From: Halichoerus grypus
Taxonomy: Eukaryota > Chordata > Mammalia > Carnivora > Phocidae
DNA length: 64,000 nt
NCBI RefSeq assembly: GCF_964656455.1
Contig: NC_135721.1
Coordinates: forward strand, 47,065,530 to 47,129,529
Direction: 5' to 3'
Below the pieces are notes generated by a model, which saw nothing but the letters and a program-made list of their open reading frames with translations, ran no database searches and was not told where the DNA came from. Every line of letters begins with the position of its first letter. Position 1 is the stretch's first letter. Shown here piece by piece: positions 21,170 through 32,582 of the stretch. The position numbers were made by a program, and so were the translations under genes.

Positions 21170-24130
21170 TAGAAGGAAGGAAATAATAAAGATTAGAACA
21201 GAAATAAACAAAACAGAAACTAAAAAGCAATAGAACAAATCCATGAAACCAGGAGTTAGTTCTTTGAAAAGATCAACAAAATCTATAAACCTTTAGCCAG
21301 ATTCATATAAAAAAAAGAGAGAGGGGACTCAAACAAAATCAGAAATGGAAGAGGAGAAATAATAACCAACAGCACAGAAATACAAAGGATTATAAGAACA
21401 TATTATGAAAAATTATATGCCAACAAATTGGACAACCTAGAAGAACTGGATTAATTCTTAGGAACATATAACCTCCCAGAGTTGAATCAGGATTAAGTAG
21501 AAAACCTGAACAGACTGATTGCCAGGAATGAAATTGAATCAGTGATCAAAAAACTCCCCCCGAAACAAAAGTCCAGGACGAGCTGGCCTCACAGGTGAAT
21601 TCTATCAAACATTTAAAGAAGAGTTAATACATATTCTTCTAAAACTATTCCAAAAAATAGAAGAGGAAAGAAAATTTCCAAATATATTCTATGAGGCCTG
21701 CATTATTCTGATACTAAAACCAGATAAAGACACCACAAAAAAAGAGAACTACAGGCCAATCAATATCTCTGATGACCACAGATGCAAAAATCTTCAACAA
21801 AATCACCATGATCAAATGGGATTTATTCCCAGGATGCAAGTGTGGTGCAATATTCACAAATCAATCAATGTGATACATGACATCAATAAGAGAAAGGATA
21901 AATCATATGATGATTTCAATAGATGCAGAAATAGCATTTGACAAGTACAATATCCATTCATGATAAAACTCTCAACAACGTAGGTTTAGAGGGAATATAC
22001 TTCAACATCATATATGAAAACACCATATATGAAAAACCCACAGCTAACATCATCCTCAATGGTGAAAAACTGAGAGATTTCCCCCAAAGGTCAGGAACAA
22101 GACAAAGGTGTCCACTCTCACCACTTTTATTCAACATAGTACAGGAAGTCCTAGCTACAGCAATCAGACAACAAAAAGAAATAAAAGTCATCCAAATTGA
22201 GGAAGAAATAAAACTTCCACTATTTGCAGATGACATGATACTGCATATATAGAAAGCCCTAAAGACTCCACCAAAAAACTGCTAGAACTGATAAATGAAT
22301 TCAGTAACATCACAGGATACAAAATCAATGTGCAGAAATCTGTTGTATTTCATACACTAATAATGAAGCAACAGAAAGAGAAATTAAGAATGCAATCCCA
22401 TTTACAAGTGCACCAAAAATAATAAAATATCTAGGAATAAACTTAACCAAAGAGATGGAAGACCGGTATTCTGAAAACTATGAAACGTTGATGAAAGAAA
22501 TTGAAGATGGCACAAACAAATTGAAAGATATTCCATGCTCATGGATTGGAAGAACAAATATTGTTAAAATATTCATACTACCCAAAGCAATCTACAGTTT
22601 TAATGCAATCCCTATCAAAATACCAACAGCATTCTTCACAGAATTAGAACAAATAATCCTAAAATTTGTATAGAACCACAATAGACCCTGAACAGCAAAA
22701 ACAATCTTGAAAAGGAAAAATAAAGCTTGAGGAACCATCATCCTAGATTTTAAGTTATACTACAAAGCTGTAGTAATTAAAAAAGTAGGGTATTAGAACA
22801 AAACTAGACACATAGATCAATAGAACAGAATAGAAAACACAGAAATAAACCCACAACTATATGGTCAATTAATTTTTGACAAAGCAGGAAAGAATATCCA
22901 TTGGGAAAAGGACAGTCTCTTCAACAAACGGTATTGGAAAAACTGGTCAGCTATATGCCAAAGAATGAAACTGGACCACTTTCTTACACCATACACAAAA
23001 ATAAATTCAAAATGGATTAAAGACCTAAATGTGAAACCTAAAATCATAAAAATCCTAGAAGAGGGGTGCTTGGGTGGCTCAGTAGGTTAAGCGTCTGACT
23101 CTTGATTTCAGCCCAGGTCATGACCTCAGGGTCATGGGATCAAGCCCCTCATGGGGCTCTGCACTCAGCATGGAGTCTGCTTGAGATTCTCTCTCTCTCT
23201 TCCTCTCCCTCTGCCCCTCCCCCAGCTCATGCGCTCTCTCTCTCTCTCTCAAATAAATAAATCTTTAAAAAAATTCCTAGAAGAGAACACAAGCAGTAAC
23301 CTCTTTGACATCAGCTGTAACAACTTCTTTCTAGATATGCTTCCTGAAGCAAGGGAAACAAAACCAAACAATTGGGACTACATCAAAATAAAAATCTTCT
23401 GCACAGCAAAGGAAATAATCAAGAAAACTAAAAGGCAACCTATGGAATGGGAGAAGATATTTGCAAATGACATATCTGATAAAGGATTAGTATCCAAAAT
23501 ATATAAAGAACTTACATAAACCAACACCCAAAAAAAGAATAATCCAATTAATGAATGAGCAGAAAACATGAACAGACATTTCTCCAAAGAAGACATACAG
23601 ATGGTGAACAGACACAGGAAAAGATGCTCAACATCACTGATCATCAGGGAAATGCAAATCAAGACTACAACGAGATATCACCTCACACTTTTTAGAATGG
23701 TTAAAATCAATAAGACAAGAAACAACAGGTGTTGGTGGGGATGTGGAGAAAGGGGAACCCCCTTGCACTCTTGGTGGGAATGCAAACTGGTGCAGCCACT
23801 CTGGAAAACAGTATGGAGGTTCCTCAAAAAGTTAAAAATAGAACTACCCTGGTAACCAGCAATCTCACTACTAGGTATTTACCTAAAGGATAATACCCCA
23901 AAAATACTAATTTGAAGGGATACATGCACCCCAATGTTTATAGCAGCATTATCTACAATAGCCAAATTATGGAAACAGCCCAGTGTCCATCAACTGATGA
24001 ATGGACAAAGAAGAGGCGGTATATACAGACAATGGAATGTTACTCAGTCATAAAAAAGAAGGAAATCTTGCAATTTGTAAGGACACAGATGGAGCTAGAG
24101 AGTATAATGTTGAGTGAAATATGTCAGTAG
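21170..24130 (+). pseudogene. LINE-1 ORF2 remnant, copy B
   Basis: Broken reverse transcriptase gene. Recognisable are the RT palm with [14 protein letters not shown] near 22091-22135, the catalytic FADDM box near 22222-22236, [12 protein letters not shown] near 22533-22570 and the C-terminal CX3CX7HX4C motif ([18 protein letters not shown], about 23730-23785), whose four ligands are all kept. Frameshifts and stops break it throughout; the longest open piece is about 120 codons and crosses the SINE junction. Confidence 0.9.
23064..23274 (+). mobile_element. Older Can-SINE inside LINE-1 copy B
   Basis: Older subfamily with GTCTGACTCTTGATTTC and GAGTCTGCTTGAGATTCTC. The 11-bp repeat TCCTAGAAGAG at 23053-23063 and 23275-23285 is L1 sequence, so it is a target duplication. 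Copy B must therefore predate this SINE subfamily's activity. Confidence 0.93.
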
Positions 24131-24517
24131 GGGAAAGACAAACACCATATGATTTCACTCATGTGTGGAATTTAAGAAACAAAACAAATAAATAAAGGAA
24201 AGAAAAAGAGAGAGAGAGACAAACCAAAAAACAGACTTTTACCGTAGGGAATAAACTGATGGTTGCCAGAGGGGAGGTGGGTAGGGGATGGGGGAAATCA
24301 GTGAAGGGGGTTAAGAGTACACATCACGATGAGCACTGAGTAATGTACAGAATTGTTGAATCACTATATTGTACACCTGAAACTAATATAATACTGTGTA
24401 TTAACGATACTAGAAATAAACAACTTAAAGAAAGAAATTAAAAAACAAATGAATAGGCATCCATATAATTTAACATTAATTTCTGACAGAACTCTTTTTA
24501 GAAATAAGATGATAGGT

Positions 24518-24544
24518 TGTGTGTGTGTGTGTGTGTGTGTGTGT
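24518..24544 (+). repeat. (GT)13 microsatellite
   Basis: Thirteen clean GT units about 70 bp beyond the right target repeat of LINE-1 copy B. Confidence 0.93.
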
Positions 24545-24849
24545 TTAAGGTGAGAAACATGCACATATTATTGTGAAATAGTGGTAGATTCCCATTAAAG
24601 AGAGGCACAGAGGAGGATGGCTGCTGTGATCAGTATTGTTTAACACTTTTCTGGAAGTTTCAGTGAAATTCTTTTCATAGGCTCTGGAAAATAAGTAAGT
24701 TGGGGGAACTATGGGAAATGACCCAACAACATTATAATTCCCATGTGATATTTGCCTAGACAGCCAAAGGAAATGAACTAATAAAAGTTTACTTAGATGA
24801 TCAGTTAAAAATGGAATATACAACATTCAAGATTTTGTACATATTCAAC

Positions 24850-25230
24850 AATGCAGAACATAGTATTGTAAAAAGAGCCCACTGATGATAGCAATTAGAA
24901 TATGTAGGATTAAACTTACTAAGAAATATTCAGGACCTTCTAAAATAAAGCAAAAAAAAAACCCCAAAAATAATTTGGAAGAAAGATATCATGTTTCTGG
25001 ATAAAGAATACTTAATATCACAAATGTCTCCAAATATATTGATACATTTGGTGAAATTAGTAACATGGGGGATAGTACAAGATACTGACCTTCTAAAGTG
25101 CATGTGGTAAATAAAGAAAAAGAGCTAATAAAATTTCAAAACTGATCTTGGTGTAGGAAATCCACGATATGAGATATTGAAATAGATAAATTTCTAATAA
25201 TTAGGAGTGGAGTCTTTGGCTTGCAACTAT
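24850..25230 (+). mobile_element. Ancient L1 ORF2 fragment
   Basis: AAACTTACTAAGAAATATTC, GATATCATGTTTCTGGATAA and a TTAATATCACAAATGTCTCC region match the L1 ORF2 thumb/connection coding region in order, heavily decayed. Not continuous with copy B. Confidence 0.65.
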
Positions 25231-25850
25231 GGTGGAGGACCTTGTTATAGACCAATTCTCCCACCAAGAAAACAAGAAAAGCTAGATAAAAAAAAAAAAA
25301 ACCATTTGAAGGTAGAGGTGAATTGCCGAGGCAGAGAAGATAACAGAATGACATCTTAAGAGTTGGAGAAAATAACTAGAATTCTATACTGTGAGAAAAT
25401 AATTAACAGTGTTGAGTACAAGAACTGAAATAAGCAGATATTTCCATACAGTTGACTAGAAGCCTGAGATCTGTTAATCTACTTGAAGGCTCCCTGACTA
25501 GAATTGTGATCCCTAGGATTAAACCTTTTCCAAAATTCATCCTGGGGCGGGGGGGTAAAGAGGGAGATGGGCAGGAGAAACTTGAATATCTCTTCTACAT
25601 TTTCCCTATAGAGGCCAACATTTCTCCTGTTTTTGTTCTCTCCCTAGTTAATCCCAGATACTTGGTATTGAAGACTGTAGTCCCTGGATTGTGGCCATGT
25701 CCCTATGGGGGACATCCTCAGAGAATCAGAAAAATCCTTCTGGCTCATGTGTCTACTCCCTTAGTTCTTGTCTCTGCTTCTTCATATTCTCCTGGGGTGA
25801 ATAACATGAGCAGTTTAGTAGCTCAAAGTCTTTGGAATCACTCTCTACAA
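25231..25850. other. Unassigned sequence
   Basis: No gene. A 148-codon plus-strand frame (25452-25898) ends in the neighbouring TTTA repeat and has no domain features. Confidence 0.5.
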
Positions 25851-25852
25851 TT

Positions 25853-25855
25853 TAC

Positions 25856-25890
<35 letters not shown>

Positions 25891-25980
25891 TTATTTAAAT
25901 TCAATTAGCCAACATATAGTATATCATTAGATTCAGATGGAGAGTTCAGTCATTCATCAGTAGCATATAACACCCAGTAA
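25853..25980 (-). mobile_element. LINE-1 3' tail, antisense
   Basis: A (TTTA)n run at about 25856-25893, then TTCAATTAGCCAACATATAGT and ATAACACCCAGT: the complement of a Carnivora-type L1 3' end. Only about 130 bp was inserted. No clear target duplication. Confidence 0.8.
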
Positions 25981-26206
25981 AATAGGTCAGTAGAGGGCAT
26001 GACTTACCTTTACTCAACTTCCGACACTAAGTAAGAATTCATTCAGTATTCTTCTTTCTGTCTTGAATGAGGGGCAGTGACCTCTACCAGCCAAGGTGAC
26101 AGACCAGCTGATACATATGCACCAAATGATACTACAGTCCTAATTACACAGTGCCAGGACTATGAAATGCCCCACTTGGGTGGCACCTCTCAAAAGTGGC
26201 CTCTAG

Positions 26207-26399
26207 GGCGCCTGGGTGGCTCAGTTGGTTAAGCGACTGCCTTCGGCTCAGGTCATGATCCTGGAGTCCTGGGATCGAGTCCCACATCAGGCTCCCTGCT
26301 CAGCAGGGAGTCTGCTTCTCCCTCTGACCCTCCTCCCTCTCACGCTCTCTGTCTCTCATTCTCTCTCTCGCAAATAAATAAAATCTTAAAAAAAAAAAA
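26207..26399 (+). mobile_element. Can-SINE, GCGACTGCC subfamily
   Basis: Complete copy with perfect 15-bp target duplication AAAAGTGGCCTCTAG at 26192-26206 and 26400-26414. It carries GTTAAGCGACTGCC and CTGGAGTCCTGGG. Confidence 0.96.
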
Positions 26400-26639
26400 A
26401 AAAGTGGCCTCTAGATCTCTCCTCGGGTCCCTTCCCCATTCCTCCTACTAAGAATGATTCAAGAACAAGTCTGCTCCTTCCTCTCACTCCACCTCAATGG
26501 AAGAAGACTTTCCCCCAAAAGAGAATCAGTTAAAAACTCCTGCATATTTCAAAGCTCTCTCTTAATTTGATTTCTTCAAAGAAGTTAACGTCTGTAAAAA
26601 ACACTTTGGCTTGAGATTACAGTGCTCCTCCTGGCTGCT

Positions 26640-26835
26640 TGAACATATGCATTTACCCTTTGAATTGGCAATCCCAACTCTAGGAATCTACCCCAAATAT
26701 ATAATTGCAAAAATATAAAAACATACAAGCACAAGGCTATTCTTTTGTAGCATTTTTTTTTTAATGGCAAAAGACTGGAAATAATACAAATGTCCATTGT
26801 CTGGAGAGGGAATTAATATGGGGAAATTGTTACAA
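26640..26835 (+). mobile_element. Ancient L1 ORF2 C-terminal fragment
   Basis: CAACTCTAGGAATCTACCCC, AAATATATAATTGCAAAAAT, CACAAGGCTATTC and GGCAAAAGACTGGAAATAAT correspond to the L1 ORF2 region shortly before the end of the gene. Confidence 0.75.
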
Positions 26836-27234
26836 AGGTATTAGAAGAGCTAAAGGACAAATGGGATCATGGGAAACCCATAGATAAGCAACAGCAGGGA
26901 ACTACTACCATGTCCAGGACTAAAGGGACAGAAAGAAAATATGGCTTTATCAGCTAGAGCTTTGCAGTGGGGCTAGCACATTGTAGGTGATGTAGCCAGA
27001 CACACAGCCCAAAGTAGAGGAGATGAGAAGCTTCTCTTCTTCTGCCCGCCTATCTCCTACAGGTGCCAACCCCTGGCTGAACCTGACTGAAGCCAGTTAG
27101 CAAGAAAGCCTGGGTTTGCAGGGGTCAGTCAGAGAAAAGCAGGAGGGCAGAGAATGCAACTCAGACACTCAGAGGCAGTTTCTATTGGCGGCTCTCCCCT
27201 CCTAGCCCCCACCCCTGAATATGGGTTACACTTT
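26836..27234. other. Unassigned sequence
   Basis: No gene or repeat recognised. Confidence 0.5.
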
Positions 27235-28020
27235 CCTTTTCTTTGTAAATCTCATAATTTTTTATTGAAAACTAGACATTTTATAATACATTGTATTGTA
27301 ATACTGCAAGACATTTTATAATATATTGTAGCAGCTCTGGGTCATGATTTTTCTCTCCTGATATTTGTTTTTGTTGCTTTGTTTAGTAACTTGCCTGGGC
27401 TAGATCTATGAAATTAATCTCCTCGATGACTGTGTATGTCTGCTCCTTTAAAAAATATTATTATAGTTGCTTTTATTTTTAAGCCTGACTTGCTAGGGGT
27501 CATCCCTATTTTTGTGTAGCTTCGTGGTCAGCAGTGATTGGACAGAGGCTGTACTCCAATCTCTTGAGCCAGTGAGGTTCTGTTCTCTGCTGATGGATCT
27601 CTGTATGGGGAGGGCACCACATTCAACATTCAAGCTGTTTTAAAATCTTCTCCTGATTTTTTTTTTTTTTTTTTTCTGCTGGCCTCTTTTGCATCTCTTC
27701 TGTGCAGGTGTGGTCTCAGTGCTGGTCAGGAGGATGTGGAGGGCTTGGCCCTCTCTGGTCCAAATGTGGATGCATGTGGTCTCAGCTAATATGCTTGTCC
27801 CAAGCACAACCTCAGGCTGGCAGAGGCACTGCCCTCTCCACTGGTCCACTGCTGAGGCTGTCATTTCCTCAGACGATATTGCTGGGGCATGGCCCATCTC
27901 TCCAAAACAAGTGTGCAGTATGCCACAGCAGCAAAACCGCTGGTTGTCACGGCTTGTCATAGCATCCATGTCAACCACGCTGGGGGGAGGATGGGAGCAG
28001 TGCCAGTAACGAACACCATA
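27235..28020 (-). mobile_element. Possible ancient L1 fragment, antisense
   Basis: TTTTTATTGAAAACTAGACA, GTCTGCTCCTTTAA, GTGATTGGACAGAGGCT and CTCTGTATGGGGAGGGC recall an old L1 sequence in reverse. A short direct repeat GACATTTTATAATA occurs twice (about 27277 and 27310). The identification is tentative. Open frames on both strands at 27640-28029 have no domain features. Confidence 0.35.
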
Positions 28021-28204
28021 GGCTCCCACTAGTCTTAAAAACTCTGCAGCTTTTCAAACATAAATGCTTCTTAAATTATGGTACACCTTTTGTAGATTTC
28101 CAGAGCATGGGAATAGTTGTTTTTGTCATTTTTTTGGTTCAGTTTTATAGTTGCTTTTTGAGGAAAAGATTTGCTAACCTCTAGCCTAGTTATACTCTGA
28201 AGTT

Positions 28205-28410
28205 CTGCTTCATTCATCCAGTAAATATGTATGTAAAATTTTCTTGCTGAAGGTATTTTTCGCAGCACTGAGAATATCTCCCTAAATAATACAGATCTAG
28301 TTCCTGTTCTTATGGAGCTTATATTTTAGCAGGGGAGATAACGAGTGACTATATAATGTATTATTTAGTTACAAATGTAGTGAATGCTAAAAGGAAAAGC
28401 ACTTATACCT
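28205..28410 (-). mobile_element. L2-type LINE 3' end, antisense
   Basis: TTCATTCATCCAGTAAATAT, TTCCTGTTCTTATGGAGCTT, ATATTTTAGCAGGGGAGATA and GTGAATGCTAAAAG follow the order of a reverse L2 3' end. Confidence 0.6.
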
Positions 28411-29324
28411 TTGTTTGTGTATGTCTCATTGAATTAGTCATAACTTCTACAAAAGCTTTCTTAGGAATGGTGATGATGTGTATAATTTTCTTGGTCCTGA
28501 TTTCAATAAATATGCCTTTAATGTTTAACCACTAAGATAGATTTTTTTTTAGAAATCATGTTGAAGAATTACATATTTATTCCTAGTTTTCTAACATGTT
28601 TTCCCCTCAAAAATGTACACCAAAAGTTATATGCTTTTCAGCATCTTTTAAAATTTTCATACACATTTCCATATTAGACTTATTTGCATCATACTTTATG
28701 TTTCAAGATATTATAATAGTAAAGTACCTTGCATAATTGAAGTAAAATATACTAGATGGAGGTAGGTGATCATTTAAACTTACTTGGACTTAAATTGCTG
28801 CTACTTTATTTAGTGTTTTTTTGAAAGTGAGATTGGGTTATTATTTTGGTTCCACCATTTTTCAGTTTTGATTATTTTATATTTTTCTATGTTTTTCAGT
28901 TGTTAATATAAGATGTTTCTTGAAAGTGTGGAACAATTTAAACCAAAGGGAGAAAAAGAAACTAGGCAGTTTTCACATAGTGCATCAGTGAGGGCAGGAA
29001 TAGGACCTAGACCCTGGACTCACAAAACCAAAGCATTTTATTAATATATCTTGAAAGGGCATTTTTTTTTTAAATAGTCTCTATCCTCCCCACCCCACTC
29101 CCTAGAAAAAGAGGACTTTAAAAATTATCCAGTTGAAATTATCAAGTCCTCTAGCCCTTAAAAAACCCTATGTTCTTAGAAGTTAATCTGGCTGGCTTTT
29201 GCTCAGTGACTTTGAATAGAGTTCTAAGTCATAGGAATGACAACTCCTTAGGAAAGGAGCAGTAGAGAAGTCCCACTGGGGAGAAAGTTGGGATTCGCAT
29301 AGCACCAGTAAATATCTTTTTTAC
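28411..29324. other. AT-rich unassigned sequence
   Basis: No gene or named repeat. Several short A and T runs. Confidence 0.5.
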
Positions 29325-29510
29325 AGCATTTACCACACCGAATTAAAATTATTTATTCACATGTAGATAATCCCCACTAGCCCATAAAACCCTTAAGAGT
29401 AATGATGATTTTTTTTTTTTTAACCAAGTCTCTGTCTGCACATCCTGGTGTAGCTCCCAATATATATAATTCTTTATAAATTTTTCTTATATGAAGAAAT
29501 GAATGGGGCC
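29325..29510 (+). mobile_element. L2-type LINE 3' end, sense
   Basis: CAGCATTTACCACACCGAAT, TTATTTATTCACATGTAG, ATAATCCCCACTAGCCCA, AACCAAGTCTCTGTCTGC and CATCCTGGTGTAGC follow the L2 3' end order. Confidence 0.6.
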
Positions 29511-32209
29511 ACAGAGGGCCCATCTCCATCTAAAAGCCAATTCTCACTGTTCCAACGTCCCAGTAAAAGACTTAAATAAGAGATTTTATAGGGGCATGGA
29601 GATTGTTTAAAGATAAGGGTAAAAGGAGGACATGCAAATGTCAAGGACTTTCACCAATGGATGAACAGCTATTGAAATGTACCCAATGCTTCAGCTAAGA
29701 TTTCTTACCAAGGAAAAAAGGCAGCCTGTTTTCATGCTGCCGATGTCATTTTGCTCACAGAGACCTGTACAAACTATGTGTTCTCACGAGGGTCCACATC
29801 TGGCTCCGTGAGCTTGGGTGAGCTGGATCTCTGGATTTTCTGGACCTCTGTCTTCCTAGCTATATATAACATATGAGGGTGAGTAGGTCTTTTTGAGAGC
29901 ATTTTTTATACGACACATCTTTTGATGTGTTTGAAAAACAAGCAGGTGGCTTTCTGAAAGAATTTTTTTAAATAAAAAAAAATCAGATCACATATTTTTA
30001 CAGTAATAAAAGTGAATTGGAGATTGCCAAGCCACTGACCGTTTTCCTGCTCATCCCCACAAGCCGGAAATTTTTACTAAAGGCAACAGAAACTCAATTC
30101 AGTCCCAAAATGTCAAGACTTTATATCTATCAGGAGGAAAAATTATTGTTTGCTCTTTGTGCCGTCAGAGAGTTATCAAGGCAAATAAGTTAAATAGGTT
30201 TGTCTTCCCAATATTTGAGGCATGGATCTTGCTTTCTTATTTCTGCTCTGGGAGTGTTTGATTTGGTGTTTACCAAAGTGGGGGAGAGACAGAGAGAGAG
30301 AAAGAGTTTTAGAGAGAGAGAACGAACAAGCAAATTGCAGCCACTTTTCTTCCACAGCCACAGGCTGTGATGTCAAGAAGTAAATGATGGGAAATGCCAG
30401 GTCTGCTATCTGTAACCTCATGCTCCGCAGTTTCCCTGAGGCCCCCGCGCACTCTCACGGCTTCTTAAGCAAGAAGTAGACCAACAAAAAAATGTAAGTG
30501 CATTTTGCACTGGTTACACCACAGACTTAGACACAGTAGTCTTAAACAGAAGACTTGACAGAAAATTCTGACACTGTTTTTTTGCCAAAGAACAGTGTCT
30601 CCTTCAAAAATGCTGACCTTTGGAATCATGGTTATTCTCCTTAGTAATTCTCTGTTGGAAGGAGGAAATTGGTGCCTCTGTTTACACACCCTCCCACCCA
30701 ATAGCACTTGATAAGGGACAGTATGCCCCACAAACAAGTACTGCTAAAGGGTGGGGTGGAGAGCAGGGAAGAAGGTAGAGGAAGAGGAGTCAGGGAAGAG
30801 AAGAGAGGTGAAGGGAAGAGATGGTGAAGGGAAGAGAGGTGAAGTAGAGAGACCAGAAAAGCCAGGAAGCACCCAAGAGCACTGGGTGATGGGAGGACCT
30901 TCAGGAAGGGCAAGGGGAGGTAAGACGGTCCCAGTGAGAAATCATGTCTACTGTAGAGAGTGGGGCATTTGTACAAACTGTGCGTTCTTGTGGGGATCCA
31001 GAGCTGACTGCTCTGAGCATTTCATGGTGCAAACTGTGGGACGTTGACTAATGCTGGCAAAGTTCTTTAATTTCTTCCAAGGAATGGTGTATACAGGAAT
31101 TTTTTTTTATTACACAGATCAATCATTAGAAACAGCTTAGATGGTATTATTCATGCAGTTAACCTGAAATAAGTATGGTAATAGTTGTAGGAAACGAGCA
31201 AGAATTACCCTCATAAACGTGAAGATTAAATTAAATCTTTTTGTTAAACTCATTTGTTGAAAAAATTATCGGTTCTCCAAGTAATAATGTGATTCTGTGA
31301 ATTGAATTTTATGTTATTTAGGGACTTCAGAGTAAAATTATTCCAAGGCTTATTTCTCTTGGATGAGGGGCTGTGGAATCTCATTTAGGATGTAGCATAT
31401 TATAATTGCATAAATTACTCAGGGCTTATGATATGAGATTTTTAAGACAAACAAATCGATATTTTGCTTTTAAAAATTCAGGAAGAATTTGCCTCCCTGA
31501 CAAGATCACATTCTTTTCAACCTCAAATCAGCTTTATTTCTTGACTCTTCCTCCCTGTGTTACAAGTATTTCTAAGGGAGATTGTGTCATGTGCTTTCAG
31601 ATTCTGCCAAGAAAAAGTGCTCCATTGCTCACAGATGCATTGATATTATAAAGATAGTTCTTATAATGGAACATAGCTAAGGGAAGAGGACAATGCAGAG
31701 TTCTTACTAACAGTGTATCTGTGAATCTTGACTCTGTACCCAGACTGGTTTTATAAACAAATAGAATAAGCAGCCAAATTAATGTCTGAAATTCTTAAAA
31801 AAAAAAAAAACCAAAACAGATAAAGTCTCATAAGTAGAAATTGTCTTAGTCTAGATGTCCCCAATATGTCAAGTCTAAGACAAAATCTTATATGTCGATA
31901 GTTTATTTGGGGAAATGATCCCAAGGATAGAAGTAAAGGACAAGGAAGAAAGGAAAAAGAATCCAACAGTGTGTTATCAAACTTTCACCACTACAGGTAG
32001 CTAGGGCTCTCTCCACTTGGAAGATCTGAAGAAACATTTATAATTCACCTTAGAATTATTCACTCCAGGGATGAAAAAGGGGAATATTTATCAAGCAACT
32101 TCTATTGCCATTGGTCAATGCCCAGTGAGGTAATAACTCCTGCTCACTTCTAGGCTTGTCCATAGATTGGAATGCCTGAATAAGTGTCCACAAGCATCCA
32201 GGAAATGGT
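29511..32209. other. No gene seen; one GA-rich tract
   Basis: No protein similarity. Open frames at 30641-31047 come from the GA-rich tract and its complement. The rest is unassigned. Confidence 0.5.
30760..30870 (+). repeat. Polypurine GA-rich tract with short tandem units
   Basis: Almost pure purine on the plus strand, with recurring GGGAAGAGA and GGTGAAG words at about 15-bp spacing. Such tracts can form triplex (H-DNA) structure; that is inference. Confidence 0.85.
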
Positions 32210-32362
32210 GTTGAAATTTTCACTTTGTTCATGCAATGCTCTCCTGACCTCGGTGAGTATTTTTATGACCATTATTTTGAACTCTCTATTAGGTAAATCA
32301 CTCATTTCCATTTCATTAAAGTCTGCTTCTGGAGTTTTACCTTGTCCTTTTGTTTGAAACAT
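32210..32362 (-). pseudogene. LINE-1 ORF1 N-terminal fragment
   Basis: ORF1p is the RNA-binding coiled-coil partner of the L1 ribonucleoprotein. The minus-strand frame starts with Met at 32362 and reads about 50 residues including SDLPNREFKIMVIKILTEV and EQSENFN, which match the charged N-terminal part of mammalian L1 ORF1p before and into the coiled coil. Similarity stops near 32210, so the remaining two thirds or more is missing. The open frame runs on to 32150 in unrelated sequence. Confidence 0.75.
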
Positions 32363-32582
32363 ATTCCTGTACTTTGTCCTTGATTCTCTGTGTGGTTTCT
32401 GTGCATTAGATAGAACAGCCCCTTTCCCACTCTTGACAGTGTGATCTCATGTGGGACGTGAACTTTGTTGATCAGGCTGGCTTGAGCTCCTAGTTGTCTC
32501 TCAAACCTCTGTGCTTGTCCAAGTCTCCTTGTTTGCTCTTGGTGGCTCCCAGTAGTGTGCCAAGACCCATCAGTGTCCCAAA

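Larger units (their letters stand above)
21158..24437 (+). mobile_element. LINE-1 copy B, 5'-truncated
   Basis: L1 insertion covering ORF2 from downstream of the endonuclease domain to the 3' UTR. A 12-bp repeat TTAAAAAACAAA at 21146-21157 and 24438-24449 is consistent with a target duplication at an L1 endonuclease-type TT|AAAA site, though the sequence is simple. The 3' UTR (24180-24425) differs from that of copies A and C and ends with CACCTGAAACTAATATAATA. It has far more stops than copy C, so it is clearly older. A SINE is nested at 23064-23274. Confidence 0.9.

Noticed and set aside
25452..25898. 148-codon open frame on the plus strand.
   Set aside because: It ends in the TTTA repeat of an L1 tail (repeated IYLF residues) and has no family features.
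30641..31047. Open frames on both strands with Lys/Glu-rich or Ser/Leu/Pro-rich composition.
   Set aside because: They arise from the GA-rich tract, which lacks stops by composition.
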